From: Nitrososphaeraceae archaeon
Lineage (GTDB): Archaea; Thermoproteota; Nitrososphaeria; Nitrososphaerales; Nitrosopumilaceae
Direction of reading: 5' to 3'
DNA: 5,414 nucleotides
Assembly (NCBI GenBank): GCA_025922755.1
Contig: JAICHE010000095.1
Location: forward strand, 1 to 5,414
Positions 4,822 through 5,414 of the stretch are shown piece by piece; position 1 is the stretch's first letter; each line of letters begins with the position of its first letter. The notes under the pieces are model-generated. The model had not been told where the DNA came from. It searched no databases and saw nothing but the letters and a program-made list of their open reading frames with translations. Both the position numbers and the translations under genes were made by a program.

Positions 4822-5400
4822 TTGATTTTAACATACAGTGTTCTTGCCTTAATATTTTCAATGTTTGTAATGACGGGTTTTAGTGATGATGTCTTTGCTG
4901 AAGAATTAATAATTAAGATACCACCGTTTAGTCTTGGAAGTAATCACGATGGTTCTATGATAAAAACACAGACAGTATCATCTGATGGCTCCATCTGGAC
5001 TTTTCTAACATATACCGAACCTGTAGAGAGGGAACACATGACTATCAATGTCCAGTTTACTGACAAAGATGGCAAAATGCTGTACGATATCAATTATGAT
5101 ATTTTAGCAACACAAAATGATCAAGTTATTTTGGATGAAACAATGATTAATCAGAAAATTGGAATTAAAGATCATCTTACCCAAGCATTGCCCAGCAATG
5201 ACGGTGTAGTAATCAAAATCACGCTACAAGGAACCGGAACAAATCCTCCTTTAACCGAACCTCATGGTGGCACAATTCAAACTAACATAGTTCCTGAATT
5301 TGGTGGAATTGCCACTGTTATTTTGGGAGTATCCATTCTAAGCATAGTGATTTTTACTACAAAAAACAAAGTGTCATTTAGTTCATTGACTCATCATTAA
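4822..5400 (+). CDS. small exported PEFG-CTERM surface protein (192 aa as read from TTG)
   Basis: The product has a hydrophobic N-terminus (LTYSVLALIFSMFVM) and a likely signal-peptidase site after VFA (residue 26). A soluble beta-rich domain follows (about 27-140), then a P/G/T linker (about 137-156) and the PEFG-CTERM signal: PEFG at 158-161, a membrane helix at about 162-178 and tail KNKVSFSSLTHH. The middle (SNHDGSMIKTQTVSSDGSIWTFL..TEPVEREHMTINVQFTDKDG) resembles a domain I recall from other thaumarchaeal exported proteins, with no known function; it looks Ig-like. TTG 4822 is the first in-frame start because TAA lies at 4819-4821; a purine-rich AAGGGAAAG (4808-4816) precedes it. Read from TTG, the signal peptide lacks the usual basic residues, while the out-of-frame ATG 4781 would supply them. 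The gene lies 46 bases after the larger PEFG gene and is probably in its operon. Confidence 0.85.
   Translation: MILTYSVLALIFSMFVMTGFSDDVFAEELIIKIPPFSLGSNHDGSMIKTQTVSSDGSIWTFLTYTEPVEREHMTINVQFTDKDGKMLYDINYDILATQNDQVILDETMINQKIGIKDHLTQALPSNDGVVIKITLQGTGTNPPLTEPHGGTIQTNIVPEFGGIATVILGVSILSIVIFTTKNKVSFSSLTHH
5326..5394 (+). repeat. PEFG anchor-tail repeat, copy 2
   Basis: Partner of 4674-4742, offset 652 bases, with two mismatches (4691 T to 5343 C; 4733 C to 5385 A), both silent. Identity ends at the codon after CAT: this copy reads CAT then TAA, while copy 1 runs on for eleven more codons. Confidence 0.9.
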
Positions 5401-5414
5401 GAGAAACAACAATG

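Noticed and set aside
5412..5414. ATG at the very end of the window, 12 bases after the stop of the second PEFG gene
   Set aside because: It could start a third operon gene, but no codons follow within the window to test this.

Overview
The window looks like chromosomal DNA of an ammonia-oxidising archaeon (Nitrososphaerota/Thaumarchaeota, probably Nitrosopumilus- or Nitrosarchaeum-like). Three things point there: strongly AT-rich DNA; start codons placed about 23-30 bases downstream of the centre of a TATA-like box, i.e. nearly leaderless transcripts; and two adjacent exported proteins that end in the PEFG + membrane helix + short tail signal (PEFG-CTERM) typical of this phylum. This is a judgement from sequence only; no search was run.

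Left part (1-1210), small regulatory and unknown genes. A 50-residue ribbon-helix-helix protein (25-177, +) faces a 58-residue helical protein on the other strand (223-399, -). The latter is divergent from a small single-pass membrane protein (548-784, +), and the shared upstream region holds two inverted repeats. A winged-helix DNA-binding protein (898-1209, +) follows.

Middle (1211-2279). A DUF922-like putative zinc peptidase with an HEQGH motif (1299-1853, +) has an ambiguous 5' end: the only in-frame start is TTG, but a promoter-proximal ATG lies one base out of frame. A gene-poor AT-rich stretch (1854-2279) follows and ends in the promoter of the next gene, which carries a 13-bp palindrome.

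Right part (2280-5400), a cell-surface pair. The first gene encodes an 831-residue exported protein: signal peptide, three fibronectin type III domains, two tandem copies of an unrecognised 117-residue-period beta module, a fourth FnIII domain, a PEFG-associated domain and the PEFG anchor. The second encodes a 192-residue exported PEFG protein. They are 46 bases apart and probably co-transcribed. Their anchor-tail DNA is nearly identical (67 of 69 bases), although the rest of the proteins is unrelated. Both are expected to be exported and processed at the membrane by an archaeosortase-type enzyme encoded elsewhere.

The best leads are the nearly identical 179-bp core of the duplicated surface module, the shared anchor cassette, and two genes (1299 and 4822) whose TTG starts overlap the stop of a short upstream ATG frame in the same way (TTGA). 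That pattern suggests lost single T bases, sequence errors, or coupled start sites.
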